From Nostoc sp. NMS9 (GTDB lineage Bacteria; Cyanobacteriota; Cyanobacteriia; Cyanobacteriales; Nostocaceae), in contig NZ_JABXKL010000066.1 of NCBI RefSeq assembly GCF_017114995.1, positions 1 to 64,000 of the forward strand: a stretch of 64,000 nucleotides of DNA, read 5' to 3'. A model generated the notes under the pieces. That model was given only the letters and a program-made list of their open reading frames with translations, was not told where the DNA came from and searched no databases. Positions 1 through 9,645 of this stretch are shown here, one piece after another (positions within the stretch are counted from its first letter, which is position 1; every line of letters begins with the position of its first letter). The position numbers and the translations under genes were made by a program.

Positions 1-1
1 A

Positions 2-901
2 TGGGATATCACGATTACTCCAGTTTGATTGGGATCTTATTTTCTTGCAAGTCCCTTACAGCAAATAGGAGTGCAGTTAGGGTTTGTTTGTCATTTACGC
101 GATCGCCCATCTGAAGGTGGTAGTGTTGAGCGTCCGTTTAAAACTCTAAATACAGAATTATTCTCAACTTTACAAGGATATACAGGTTCAAACGTTCAAG
201 AGCGACCAGAGGAAGCGGAGAAAGAAGCTTGCTTAACGTTGCGGCAGTTAGAGCAAATGTTAGTGCGTTACATCGTTGATAACTATAACCAGCGACTTGA
301 TGCTCGAATGGGCGACCAGACAAGATTTCAACGCTGGGAATCTGGTTTAATCGCAGCACCCGATTTACTTTCCGAGAGGGATTTGGATATTTGCTTAATG
401 AAGCAAACACGGCGATAAATTCAACGTGGGGGATATCTGCAATTTGAAAACTTGATGTATAGAGGTGAACTCTTAGCGGGTTATGCGGGGGAAAGTGTTG
501 TATTGCGATATGACCCCAGAGACATCACAACGATTTTGGTTTATCGCATAGAAGGGGATAAAGAGGTATTTATTGCTCGTGCTTATGCTCAAGATTTGGA
601 GACAGAAAAACTATCTCTAGATGAAGCAAAAGCTAGCAGCCGTAAGGTCAGAGAAGCGGGTAAAGCTGTGAGCAATCGCTCAATTTTGGCTGAAGTTAGG
701 GAACGCGAAACATTCCAAACTCAAAAGAAAACTAAAAAAGAGCGTCAAAAAGTAGAACAGGCTGAGGTCAAAAAATCTAAACAACTTATACCTGTTGAGC
801 CAGAGGAATCAGTAGAGGCAGTATCTATTGATAGCGAACCTGAGCCAGAGATGCCGGAAGTTTTTGATTACGAACAAATGCGTGAAGATTACGGGTGGTA
901 A
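2..901 (+). pseudogene. tnsB: tnsB transposase (Tn7-like/CAST), 3' part, interrupted
   Basis: C-terminal half of a TnsB/TniA-type DDE transposase, the DNA-cutting and joining subunit of Tn7-like elements. The frame carries the segment GGSVERPF, whose Glu (codon 128-130) fits the third catalytic residue, then a long helical region and, after the lesion, a Mu-C-like barrel (RYDPRDITTILVYR) and a charged tail. Codon 416-418 is TAA. Translation continues in the same frame with family-like sequence (IQRGGYLQFENL), so this is a point nonsense and not the gene end. Further upstream a TGA at 26-28 and poor similarity where the second Asp (DGG) should be suggest another lesion. The 5' end lies outside the window. 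The gene overlaps the next one, as tnsB and tnsC do in such operons. Confidence 0.85.
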
Positions 902-924
902 AAATGACTTTACAAGAAGCTCAA

Positions 925-932
925 GCGATCGC
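925..932. other. HIP1 octamer at a deletion junction
   Basis: The palindrome GCGATCGC lies exactly where TnsC-like sequence (AQAIA) gives way to TniQ-like sequence (RWEKF). Both parent genes could encode Ala-Ile-Ala with this octamer, so recombination between two copies would give the in-frame fusion seen here. The octamer is seen directly; the mechanism is inference. Confidence 0.6.
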
Positions 933-1141
933 CCGATGGGAAAAGTTTCGGTTTAATCCTCCTGCTTCTCGGCAGCAGTTGGAGGCTTTAGCTACTGTGG
1001 TGGGAGTTGACGCTGATAGCTTAGAGGAGATGTTAGCACCTGCTAGGGTAGAGATGAATCTTGAACCAATTCGATTATGTGCTGCTTGTTATGCTGACTC
1101 GCCTTGCCACAAAATTGAATGGCAGTTTAAGGCGACTAAGG

Positions 1142-1173
1142 GATGCGTAGGCGAAGCCCGTCGCAGACATCGC
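1142..1173. repeat. Small dispersed palindromic repeat inside tniQ remnant
   Basis: About 32 bp reading GATGCGTAGGCGAAGCC then CGTCGCAGACATCGC. It belongs to the same family as copies at 10708-10737, 32266-32298 and 38228-38262. It adds residues GCVGEARRR in frame into the TniQ zinc-finger region. Confidence 0.75.
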
Positions 1174-1361
1174 CATAAATTACATTTACTTTCAGAATGT
1201 CCTAACTGCGGTGGAAGGTTTAAAATTCCAGCGTTGTGGATAGATGGACATTGCCAGAGGTGTTTTATGAGATTTACAGAGATGGAAAATTACCAAAAAT
1301 TTGTAGAAGTTTGATACATTCTTTCAACTTTGTCTAAATACGATCGCTCTTAATTATTTTT

Positions 1362-2060
1362 CTAAAGGTTATAAATTGCCCCATTCTCAGCTAACCACTG
1401 CTTTCGCTCAAGATAATCTGGCACAATACGCTCCACCCTATGCCAAAATGCAGTGCTGTGATCCGGTTCAATTAGATGCACTAATTCATGAACTGCCAAA
1501 TACTCAATCATCGTTCGTGGTAGCATTGCTACTCGCCAGTGAAAATATAAATCCCCTTTGTGTCCGCAAGAACCCCAACGATTCCCTAACTCACGTACTT
1601 GTACTGAACGAGGCGAAGTAGAAACTCGTCTAATCAGTGTGGCAATTTGTTGTTCTACAATTGGCTGAAGGTGTTTCTGATACCACTTAATAAAGTGTTC
1701 TCGACCTTGAACTTTTGCTGGGCGTTGTAACTCAAAGCGGCTTTGATATAGTCTCAGAGATGGCTGTTGTTGAACTCCATCTACTACTTTCAGGCGATAG
1801 CTGCGTCCTAGATAATAAAAACCTTCGCCTGATACGTATTCTTTAACGCTAGCTGGTGGATTTAATGACTCTTTTTTTAAAAGTTTACTGTAAATCCAGT
1901 AACGTTTCTCGCTGACAATTCTTTCTAATGTATCTATTGGTACTTCTGGGGGAGAAGCTAAGACTAATTTACCGTCACGTTCGACGGTAATACCTACGGT
2001 GCGGCGTTTGGAACTGTGGCGAATTTCAAAATTCAGGTCGCCAAAGGTGATGCTTGTCAT
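1362..2060 (-). CDS. YgjP-like (DUF45) metal-dependent hydrolase
   Basis: 232-residue protein of the YgjP/SprT-like metallopeptidase group often found beside type I restriction genes. The zinc motif HELVH is at residues 191-195 with a further His at 201 (EPDHSTAFW). The conserved LGNRWGSC segment is near 158-165. The substrate is unknown in this family. The ATG overlaps the stop of hsdR by 4 bases, so it is co-transcribed as the last gene of the - strand restriction operon. It appears intact, unlike its hsd neighbours. The family assignment is firm; the role in restriction is inference from context. Confidence 0.8.
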   Translation of the reverse strand: MTSITFGDLNFEIRHSSKRRTVGITVERDGKLVLASPPEVPIDTLERIVSEKRYWIYSKLLKKESLNPPASVKEYVSGEGFYYLGRSYRLKVVDGVQQQPSLRLYQSRFELQRPAKVQGREHFIKWYQKHLQPIVEQQIATLIRRVSTSPRSVQVRELGNRWGSCGHKGDLYFHWRVAMLPRTMIEYLAVHELVHLIEPDHSTAFWHRVERIVPDYLERKQWLAENGAIYNL

Positions 2061-5000
2061 GCCATTAAATTATCACGATTTCTCCTAGCTAGTTGGACTA
2101 ATTTATCCGCAACTTCTTCGAGTTGGTTGTAACTCACTAAATCATGGTCATCCAAGTACCCTGCTATCCACCTTCTTAAATCCTCTTGGACTATCTGGCT
2201 ACCCCAATTTATTCGTCGTATTTCTTGGCGGATATGTTTGACAATTTCTACAGTTGCTTGAGCAAGTTCGGGGAGTTCTTTTTGGGAATATTCACCTAAA
2301 ATGTTGAGAAATGGCATTTGAGTTTTGGGATCTAATCCAGTCTCATCTGTAGTACGACCAGTTTGGATTTGTTCTATATACTTTCGCAACGCCTCAACTT
2401 TTGCTTCCCAGTTATCAGCTAAAGATTCCAGAATTTTTGTGAGTTTTTCACTTAAATTTTTGTAGTAAACTGGGTCTTCTTCATAATTTACGCTGATATG
2501 GTGACGAGCGGCGAATTCCATTTCTGCGGCTTGTGCTTTAATTGAGCGATGGCGCTGGACATGGGTTTTAAAATCCAGTGACATGATATCAATCGGTGGC
2601 ACTTTTGGGTCAATACCTTGCGATTCAATATATTGGTCTATTAATGCTCTAACTTTCTCTTTGGCGCTAACGATGTTAAGTTTTTCATCTCTGTAGAGGT
2701 CAGCAACAGCTTTTTTAATAAAGCCAAGTTTTTTGGCATCTCGAACAAAATTATAGGGCTGACGTGCTTCTGAACGCGGCAGTATTGTATCGAGAGTGTT
2801 GAGAAAGTCTTGGAAACAGTCGTTAAATTCAACTCTCAGGCGTTCATCTCTGAGCAACTCTACACAAGCATCTACATCATCAATTGTGCAATTATTTCGA
2901 GTGAATATGGCAATAACTTGCTGATGTTTGTCGCGTAATTTAGGCAATTCTGCACGAACATCAAACCAAGCTAATTCTGTATCTACATTTTCGTAAACCG
3001 AGAGTGCAGCAGCGATATCAACACCGTAATAATCGACCACTAATCCTTCTGTTTTTTTATCATCATACACTCGGTTAACACGAGCGATCGCTTGCAGCAA
3101 TTCGTATTCTTTTAGTGACCTGTCTAAATATAAAACTTGTTCTAACGGTGCATCAAAACCTGTTAGCAGCATATTTTTTACAATTAAAATTGCTAAACTA
3201 TCTTCGTCTAAAGATTTTTTAAATTTCTCAATATTAATTTCCTGTTGACTTTTATCTGTCCACTTTTTCCAACTACCGTCATCTCCTTTATCACCAGAGA
3301 TGATAGCAGCAAATTCTAGTTTGCGTATGATTTCAAGATGTGGGAGTGCTTGAGCAAAAAAACGAGTTTCGGCATCAAGCGATTCTAAAATCTCCGTATC
3401 GAGACTTTGCAGAAGGGGTGCGCGGTGTTCTAGCTGCTGTACTAGTTTCCGTTGCGCTTCCACAAACGCCTCTTGGTAACGGACGGCGGCGAGACGGGTA
3501 CAGGCGACTACTTACGCCTTAAAGCCTCCTGCTAAAATGCACTCAATATAATGATGCAGCATACTTTTAGCTTTGGCTTTAATTAATTCCCGCGCTTCGC
3601 CAACTTGGGTTTTAGTTGCGTACTTAGCTTTAATTTGCGCCCGTTCTTCTGGGATTTTATCAGCAAAGATAATTTCAAAAAGTTTGTCGAGGTCATCACC
3701 TTGGGTTACAGTACCTCTAGCTTCTAATCCTTCGTAGACAATCGGCAAAGTGACTTTATCTTCTTGGGATTGGCGGATATTGTATTCGTCGATAAATGAA
3801 CCAAAAATTTGCAGCGTGGTTTTTTTGGCAGCTTTGACAATCGGTGTACCAGTAAAGCCGATACGGACACAATTAGGTAAGGCTTCTAATAAATTGGTGT
3901 GCAGGGTTTTGGCGTGAGAACGGTGTGCTTCGTCAATTAGCACTAAGATATTTTCCGAAGGATTGAGGTTTTTCGGAATTGGTTCTATTTCTGCTTCTTC
4001 ATCAGAATCCTCCCCACTTTTAAATTTCTGAATCATTCCGAAGACTAAGCCAGCGCCTGGTTGTTGCAAGTATTTTTCTAGCTTTTTGACATTTTTAGCC
4101 TTTTGCAATGGTTCCCCAGTGAGGACGGCGGTATCTGCAAGTTGTTTTTCTAAATCTCGGCGGTCGGTGACAACAACAACTTTAAAGCGGCGTAATTCTG
4201 GGATAGTGCGAATTTTCCGAATTAGGTAAACCATTGTCAGGCTTTTACCTGAACCTTGGGTATGCCAGATAATGCCACCGCGTTGGTCATCTGTGCCATG
4301 TTCGGCGCGGGTTTGATTGTGTTGAAGTCGGTGCAGTGCTTTATAAACTGCCCGATATTGCTGGTAACGGGGGACAATTTTGATAGTGCGTCCGCCACTG
4401 GTTTTAAATAGAGTGAAATTATGAAAGATGTCGATCAAATTAGCTGGTTTCAACATCCCAGCGATGAGGGTTTGGCGAAAATTCAATTCAGAAACGCCTA
4501 ATTGTGCAGCAATTTCCGCTTGGGGGCTGGGAATGGTATCTTTCCAATCAACATAATGTTCATAATTTGCGCTGATGGTTCCGGCTGTTGCCCGTCCTCT
4601 AGAGGCTGCTATCATCAGCAGATTGTAGTGGAATAATTTTTCTGCGCCTTCTGGTTGACTGCTACCCCGTTGGTTGGAATATTTCAATAAGTCTTGAATT
4701 GCTTCAGTTATCGGGTTATCTAAATTGGGACTTTTACATTCAATCACTACTAGAGGAATGCCGTTAACAAGTAGTACCATGTCTGGGACGATAAACCCCC
4801 GATTACCAGTTGCCCAAGGCGGGTCTACTCGGTATTGATTGATGGCTAAAAAATTGTTGCGGTGAAGATTTTCAGGATCAAATTCAATAAAATGTACCGT
4901 ATGCTGTTTACCGTCTTGTCTTAAAACAGTAGTACCTTTAAGTAGCAATTCTGTAGCGGCTTGATTGGCTTCCATTAATCTGTTTGCGCCCAAGCGTTCT

Positions 5001-5239
5001 AACTGACTCACTGCGGTTTGAACTTGGATATCATCTAGCCAAGGATTGCCGTTGTCATCTAAGTTGATGCGTTTGATGGCGGCTTTGAGGCGTTGTATCA
5101 GTAGAACTTGCTTAAAGTTTTCGCGTTCGGTAATTGCGGGATTGTCCCAACTGCCTTCTATATATTGCCATCCCATACTTGTGAGTTGTTGAATGATGGG
5201 CAGTTCTACATGAATATACTCAGGTGTTGGTTGGGGCAT
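2057..5239 (-). pseudogene. hsdR: hsdR, type I restriction endonuclease subunit, one nonsense codon
   Basis: The ATP-dependent translocase/nuclease subunit of a type I R-M system. Read through, it is 1060 residues, normal for HsdR. The nuclease motif is D153...E167-C-K169, Walker A is TQGSGKS at 327-333, a DEAH box follows near residue 435, then the GFTGTPI motif and the C-terminal HsdR domain. The only defect is TAA at 3512-3514. It lies between FKA and VVACTRLAAVRYQEAF in one unbroken frame. Relatives usually have Gln there, so a single CAA-to-TAA change explains it. The two open halves are 3512-5239 and 2057-3463. Without readthrough the truncated product would keep the nuclease and the first helicase motifs. 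Confidence 0.88.
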
Positions 5240-5501
5240 AGAGGCAGTATTTGGGGTAAATTACAGCAATTGAGGGCGATATATTCAAATCCAGAGTAAC
5301 CGCACAATCATAAATTTGAGGCGATCGCTGTAATAAAACTTACTTTTACCTGCGAAATCAGTTTTATTGTTAACGCATCGGCTTGTTATGCCATTGCATC
5401 GGGGTGTTATGCCATTGCATCGGCTTGTTATGCCGTTTCTGATTGACTATTTAGATGAGCTTTAGAATTGAAATATTAGTAGCTGGGAGGAAAAAATTAA
5501 G
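5240..5501. repeat. Intergenic with three 21-bp tandem repeats (5375-5436)
   Basis: Upstream of hsdR. Three copies of a 21-bp unit (GCATCGGCTTGTTATGCCATT and variants) start at 5375, 5396 and 5417; the last is imperfect. Nothing else is recognised. It may be a minisatellite or part of a small repeat family. Confidence 0.7.
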
Positions 5502-5864
5502 ATGAGCAAATTATTTGAAATATTGCAAAAAATTAAATCTAAGCCAGGAATGTATATCGGGCGTGCTTCTGTTAGCGATCTGTTTCATTTTTTAGTTGGT
5601 TTTAAAACTGCTTTAAGAGAATTAGAAGTTAAAGCAACTGAGGAGGAAATGGATTTTTATCAAGAGTTTCAGCCTTGGGTGCAGAAAAAATATCATGTCT
5701 CAACTTCTAACTCTTGGGCAAAGATTATTATGCTCCACTGTGGGAGTGAACAAGAGGGTTTTAATAGTTTCTATCGGTTGTTAGATGAGTTTCAAAATCG
5801 AGATAAAAGTTTAGAACCTCAACAGAAGGTAACTGCTAGTTATAAGGTTACTAATAAAAGTTGA
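5502..5864 (+). CDS. Conserved hypothetical protein (120 aa)
   Basis: Small soluble protein beginning MSKLFEILQKIKSKPGMYIG. I recognise the pattern as a recurrent bacterial hypothetical family with FxxLxxIxxxPGMYIG at the N-terminus and an aromatic-rich WVQKKY...SWAKII middle, but I know no function for it. It is preceded by GGGAGG about 10 bases before the ATG. It lies in opposite orientation between hsdR and hsdS, so it is an extra gene within the restriction cargo. An immunity-type or accessory role is possible but unsupported. There are no membrane segments and no signal peptide. Confidence 0.6.
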   Translation: MSKLFEILQKIKSKPGMYIGRASVSDLFHFLVGFKTALRELEVKATEEEMDFYQEFQPWVQKKYHVSTSNSWAKIIMLHCGSEQEGFNSFYRLLDEFQNRDKSLEPQQKVTASYKVTNKS

Positions 5865-5867
5865 TGT

Positions 5868-7172
5868 CTAGAGATTTTTCACGCGCACTTTGCCAGTTAA
5901 TAAGTCTTGCATCAGTCCTTGTTTGTGGAGTTTGAGCTTGTTAAGGTAGGCTTCTTCTGTGCAGATACGCACGTTGTAGGTATTAATGATTTTTACAATT
6001 TTTTCTTGTTCTTGAATTGGTGGTACTACAATTAGTAATGCTCCTATAGTTTGTAGATTTAGCCCAGATTTAGCACCAATGTCATTTAGCTGATAAAACT
6101 TTTTTTGACCTAGCTCTCCTGATAAGTAGTTACCAACCCACCAAGAATTAATTCGGTTTTGATCAAGTCTTATAAGTGCAATATGTTGATTAACATAAGC
6201 TTCTTCAAAACTACTAGGTATGACACCAATAATCCCTAAATCAGCAGTAGCTGAAATGAGAAGATCACCAGCTTGAACTCTTGCTCTTGCTCCTTCAATA
6301 CTAGCTGGTAGCTTGACATAAGCAATATTATTTAGTTTTAAGTTCAAATGTTCACGGGTCAGGTTGCCAATTCTAATAAACATCGCACCTTCGTCAGAAT
6401 AATAAGCAGCCCATCCTCTTGAACCACTGGTAATGAATTCTGCAAAGCTTTCGAGTCGTTCAATATCCCAATATCTCGGAATTTGTCCCAGTGGGGAATC
6501 TTTGAACTGTTCAGGATGCGCATGTGGATCTCTCAATTTGCCATCCTCATCTAACCCGCGTGTGAGCAAGTCTTGCAGTAGTCCGGCTTTGGTTTGTTTA
6601 AGTTTTATAATAAGGGAAGATGTGCGTGCGATCGCTTCATCCACCGTATCCAAAATTTCAGCAATTTTTTTTTGTTCTTCAAAGGGCGGTAATAGAAGAA
6701 GTGTTTCAGCTAAACGTGTTGAATTAACACTGGGAAATGTTGAGCCACTACCTCTAGCTTCAGAAAGAATGACTTCAGCTAGCCGTCTTAAAAGAAGTTC
6801 GACAAAACCAGTAATCGCTATACCTTCCTTACCACAAATTGCTGCAACACCACGTCCAATACAAAAGGTATCATTCGCAATGTTAATTCTACCTGTGGTA
6901 CTACCACGAACACAAAAGAGAATATCTTTAGGCTTACACAATTTGGTGGGCGTATTAGTCCATTGAAGCTTTGAAGGAAAACGGTCACCAAATTCAACTG
7001 GGCCATTAATTAGAGGCATACCTCTGCCAACTTGATTGTATGTGTGGCCAGGAGGGGATTGACCCATAACAATTTCAGCTACATCCTCTAAAAATGCAAC
7101 ATTCCAATCCTTCGGAATTCTCCCAACAGGCGAATCCTTAAACTCCTCATATTTAACCAAAACCTCACGCAT
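5868..7172 (-). CDS. hsdS: hsdS, type I R-M specificity subunit
   Basis: DNA-recognition subunit with two target-recognition domains. Each half opens with a KDSPVGRIPKDWNV / KDSPLGQIPRYWDI type segment and ends in a conserved helix (PPFEEQKKIAEILDTVDEAI and PPIQEQEKIVKIINTYNV). The length of about 434 residues is typical and the frame is intact. I start at ATG 7172 (MREVLVKYEEF). The upstream codons to 7196 are a leftover of the hsdM 3' end, whose stop (TGA) once overlapped this ATG. Intact HsdS without working HsdM or HsdR should give no modification or restriction. Confidence 0.85.
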   Translation of the reverse strand: MREVLVKYEEFKDSPVGRIPKDWNVAFLEDVAEIVMGQSPPGHTYNQVGRGMPLINGPVEFGDRFPSKLQWTNTPTKLCKPKDILFCVRGSTTGRINIANDTFCIGRGVAAICGKEGIAITGFVELLLRRLAEVILSEARGSGSTFPSVNSTRLAETLLLLPPFEEQKKIAEILDTVDEAIARTSSLIIKLKQTKAGLLQDLLTRGLDEDGKLRDPHAHPEQFKDSPLGQIPRYWDIERLESFAEFITSGSRGWAAYYSDEGAMFIRIGNLTREHLNLKLNNIAYVKLPASIEGARARVQAGDLLISATADLGIIGVIPSSFEEAYVNQHIALIRLDQNRINSWWVGNYLSGELGQKKFYQLNDIGAKSGLNLQTIGALLIVVPPIQEQEKIVKIINTYNVRICTEEAYLNKLKLHKQGLMQDLLTGKVRVKNL

Positions 7173-7199
7173 ACCCCAACCCCTGCAAAAGCTCATTTA
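7170..7199. repeat. 30-bp direct repeat, copy 1 (hsdM 3' end scar)
   Basis: Nearly identical to 8005-8034: both read CATACCCCAACCCCTG followed by a similar tail, about 26 of 30 bases the same. Read on the - strand both encode the C-terminal end of HsdM (LQGLGY). The pair brackets the vapBC-like genes. Confidence 0.75.
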
Positions 7200-7207
7200 A
7201 TCAGCTT

Positions 7208-7615
7208 TCAGGGTAGCTTTTCAAAACCAGCCTGAACAAAATGCTTGTCAAAACTTAAAGCTGTACGAATTCCCAACTGTTTCATTACCACAAACGAAAC
7301 ACAATCAGTTAGCGAATAAGACTTATCATCATACTGCTGGAATAATCGCCACCCATCAAAAAACAGCACTTCATCAACATGAATAAACTGAACTGATGGG
7401 CTACTTAGCAAGCGATTACCAACTTCAACAGCTTTAGCATGACGATTTCGACTATTAAAAAAAGTGACTATCTCATCAAAAATATAAGATGTAGTTACCA
7501 GTCTAGGTAATTCCTGAATAAAAATTTGCCAATGTTTTAATGTTACATCGTGATTAATATCATCAGATGTTTCCAAGGCAATGATATAACTCGTATCTAA
7601 AAAAACAGTAGTCAT
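7208..7615 (-). CDS. VapC-type PIN-domain toxin
   Basis: 135-residue PIN ribonuclease of a type II toxin-antitoxin pair. Acidic residues are placed as in the family: Asp7 in FLDTSY, a Glu in the IFDEIV helix, Asp in SLTDCVSF and Asp in ALSFDKHF near the end. It overlaps the upstream antitoxin gene by 4 bases (ATGA), the usual operon layout. It appears intact although the surrounding R-M genes are broken, as expected of an addictive module. RNA target unknown. Confidence 0.85.
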   Translation of the reverse strand: MTTVFLDTSYIIALETSDDINHDVTLKHWQIFIQELPRLVTTSYIFDEIVTFFNSRNRHAKAVEVGNRLLSSPSVQFIHVDEVLFFDGWRLFQQYDDKSYSLTDCVSFVVMKQLGIRTALSFDKHFVQAGFEKLP

Positions 7616-7830
7616 TCACCAGAACCGTAAATATAAGGATCAGCCTGTTCAGAAGCATCAGGAATACCACAAGATACAGGGTTCATCCCCATCTCAAAAA
7701 TTGGATCGCTTTTAATAGTTGTTATTACTACAATTAAATTATTTTCCTTGCGAATTTCTACCTCTTGAACTCCCTCTAGCAACTCTTTAGGAATCACTAC
7801 ACCTTGTTCGGTCACTTTAACTTTCATCAA
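7612..7830 (-). CDS. VapB-like antitoxin partner
   Basis: 72-residue protein starting MMKVKVTEQGVVIPKELLEG, a short beta-rich N-terminus of the kind seen in AbrB/VapB-like antitoxins from cyanobacteria. A C-terminal tail (SCGIPDASEQADPYIYG) would wrap the toxin. It precedes the PIN toxin with a 4-base overlap. It normally represses its own operon; no operator is obvious. The assignment rests on sequence style and pairing. Confidence 0.75.
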   Translation of the reverse strand: MMKVKVTEQGVVIPKELLEGVQEVEIRKENNLIVVITTIKSDPIFEMGMNPVSCGIPDASEQADPYIYGSGE

Positions 7831-7929
7831 CTATTAATCCTATCAATACTATATAAAGCATATACCAGACTTGAAATTGATTTTAACTCTTTCTCTACGT
7901 GAGATAAAAAACATTTACGCAAGTTATTA

Positions 7930-7990
7930 CTTTAGCGTAACGCACCTTAAATTGCTGGTAGTACGTTAGCCTACGGCATAACACACCCTA
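7930..7990. repeat. Small dispersed repeat downstream of hsdM
   Basis: A segment with GTAACGCACC at its left and CGTTAGCCTACGGCATAACACACC at its right. This matches in style the short interspersed repeats of Nostoc genomes. It lies within the insert that carries the vapBC-like pair. Confidence 0.5.
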
Positions 7991-7999
7991 CTTCAAATA

Positions 8000-9067
8000 T
8001 TAAACATACCCCAACCCCTGTAAAAACTCATTCAACTTCTTCGCCGCCGCATCCCGTTCCGTCTCAATATCCTGCAACGTCACCCGATACTTATCCCACC
8101 AATTCTCTACCGCCGCAATCACCTGCTGACGGTGCGCGGTAACATATCGCTCTAATTCAGCAATTAACCCATCTTTGAAAATCGCTAACACTAACTCATG
8201 ACAATCTTCATCAGTCAACGCAGCCCGCGCAGCTGACAAACGCTTCACCAATTCATTCTTTAATGTCTTTAATTCTGCCTTTGCTTCCTTCAACTGCTTA
8301 ACAATTTCCTTATAGGGTTTTAGTTGGGCTTCTATTTGGGCAATTTCCGCTTCATTCTCTTCAATAAAAGCCTCAAGTTCAGCAATTTTATCCTTATTAA
8401 ATAAAGGTGTCTTCTTTAAAATCTTGAATTCCTTCTTCGGCTCTTGTATCAAATTTTTTATATACTTAAGGTCTGTCTCTAAATCCTTGACAATATTAAC
8501 CGCTTCTGATTCTTCACCTTCTTCAACATCCGCCTCAGCTTCATCTCCCTGCTCAAAAGCTGACTTTTGCTGTTCTAATTCCGCAATCTTCGCCTCAGCC
8601 TCAGCAATGTCTTGTAAATAATCCGGCATCAACCGCCCAACTAATTTATGATTTAGAGGGTCAAATTTTGCCTGCTTTTTCTTCTCGTCATCATCTTGTT
8701 CTAAAGCATCTTTAATTGTATCTACCCAACTATCAACTAAACCACCAAAATCTGACTCTGATAAAGTTCTCAGTTCATACCTCTGTTCATTCCACCAACT
8801 AGCAACCACACCCGCCACTTTAAAGCGGTCAAGTAATCCCACAGGTTGCAAACTATCCACAAAAGAACTAAAAAACTCAGCGCGGAGTTCCATCACCTTT
8901 TTAGTTTTAGGCAAGTCACCCAAACTCCTAGAGTGTATTTGCCACCAAGCAGCAAACACATTATAAAGTTTGCCTTCTTGCTGCTGAACACCAGCATCAG
9001 ATTCTATAAAACTTTTAATTTGAGAACGTTCTGTGATTGGAGAAATAAAATCAAAATAATCAGTCAT
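8000..9067 (-). pseudogene. hsdM: hsdM, 3' fragment (coiled-coil C-terminal region)
   Basis: C-terminal 355 codons of the type I methyltransferase subunit, running from YFDFISPITERSQIKSF to the typical end DAAAKKLNEFLQGLGYV. It includes WWNEQRYELRTL, a long acidic coiled coil (about residues 150-280) and the conserved TAHRQQVIAAVENWWDKY. On its own it lacks all catalytic motifs. It is separated from the preceding hsdM fragment by an inserted uma2 gene. The ATG at 9065-9067 comes from the junction and is probably not an original start. Confidence 0.85.
8005..8034. repeat. 30-bp direct repeat, copy 2
   Basis: The second copy of the repeat at 7170-7199. Here it is the true 3' end of hsdM. The pair suggests that the intervening 0.8 kb with vapBC arrived by an event that duplicated the hsdM end. 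Confidence 0.75.
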
Positions 9068-9643
9068 CTATGTAAAAATCTGCTGTAAATTTAAAACTAA
9101 ACCAGGGAGAACATCTTCACCCGATAAACTTGTGGGAAATTGTAAAACGTCCGGTGCAAGATTTGGGCGATAAATGATTACTTGTTGATCTTTAGGATTA
9201 ATTAACCAACCTAGTTGTAAGCCATTTGCTAAGTATTCCGCCATTTTGGCTTTAGTATCTTCCACATCATCAGTTTCAGAAACTAATTCCACTGCAAAAT
9301 CAGGACACAAAGGGATAAATTTCTTTCTTTGCTCTGGGGTAAGAGCATCCCATCTTTCTATCCTTACCCAAGAAGCATCAGGTGAACGAGTTGCTCCATT
9401 TGGCAGTTTAAACCCAGTAGAAGAATCAAAAGCTTTTCCCAAATTATTTTGATTGCTCCAAAACCATATCTGACCTAATAAATCAAAATTACGGTTTCCT
9501 GTTTCTCCCCCAGTAGGTGACATGATAATTAATTCCCCTTCAGCACTTAGCTCTAGTCGTAATTCTTTATTCACGGCTACAATTTGTGCAAATTCCTCAT
9601 CACTAAATTGCAGATTAGGAGGTAATTGTAAGGTTACAGTCAT
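9068..9643 (-). CDS. Uma2-family (DUF820) putative endonuclease
   Basis: 191-residue PD-(D/E)XK-fold protein of the family greatly expanded in cyanobacteria. The motif segments are SPTGGETGNRN, RSPDASWV, CPDFAVELVSETD and the LGWLINPKDQQVIIYRP strand. The biochemical role is not established. It starts 3 bases after the stop of the hsdM middle fragment and ends just before the hsdM 3' fragment, so it is embedded inside hsdM. ATGACTG occurs at both edges (9637-9643 and 9061-9067). The frame is intact. Confidence 0.85.
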   Translation of the reverse strand: MTVTLQLPPNLQFSDEEFAQIVAVNKELRLELSAEGELIIMSPTGGETGNRNFDLLGQIWFWSNQNNLGKAFDSSTGFKLPNGATRSPDASWVRIERWDALTPEQRKKFIPLCPDFAVELVSETDDVEDTKAKMAEYLANGLQLGWLINPKDQQVIIYRPNLAPDVLQFPTSLSGEDVLPGLVLNLQQIFT

Positions 9644-9645
9644 AA

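Larger units (their letters stand above)
895..1314 (+). pseudogene. tnsC-tniQ deletion fusion (TniQ zinc-finger part)
   Basis: The first about 10 codons from ATG 904 (MTLQEAQAIA) look like the start of a TnsC AAA+ regulator, at the position where tnsC normally overlaps the tnsB stop. From codon 11 (RWEKFRFNP) the protein is a TniQ, the target-selection adaptor of Tn7-like and V-K CAST elements. It has Cys pairs in LCAACYADSPC, ECPNCGGRF and HCQRCF. The whole TnsC ATPase and the TniQ N-terminus are missing. The join falls on a GCGATCGC octamer at 925-932. A small dispersed repeat (1142-1173) is inserted in frame between the zinc-binding segments. An upstream GTG at 895 could also start it. It is almost certainly non-functional. 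Confidence 0.8.

Noticed and set aside
138..410. 90-codon frame antisense to tnsB
   Set aside because: It is a shadow of the tnsB coding frame.
5375..5436. Possible CRISPR array (three repeats)
   Set aside because: The 21-bp units are directly adjacent with no spacers.
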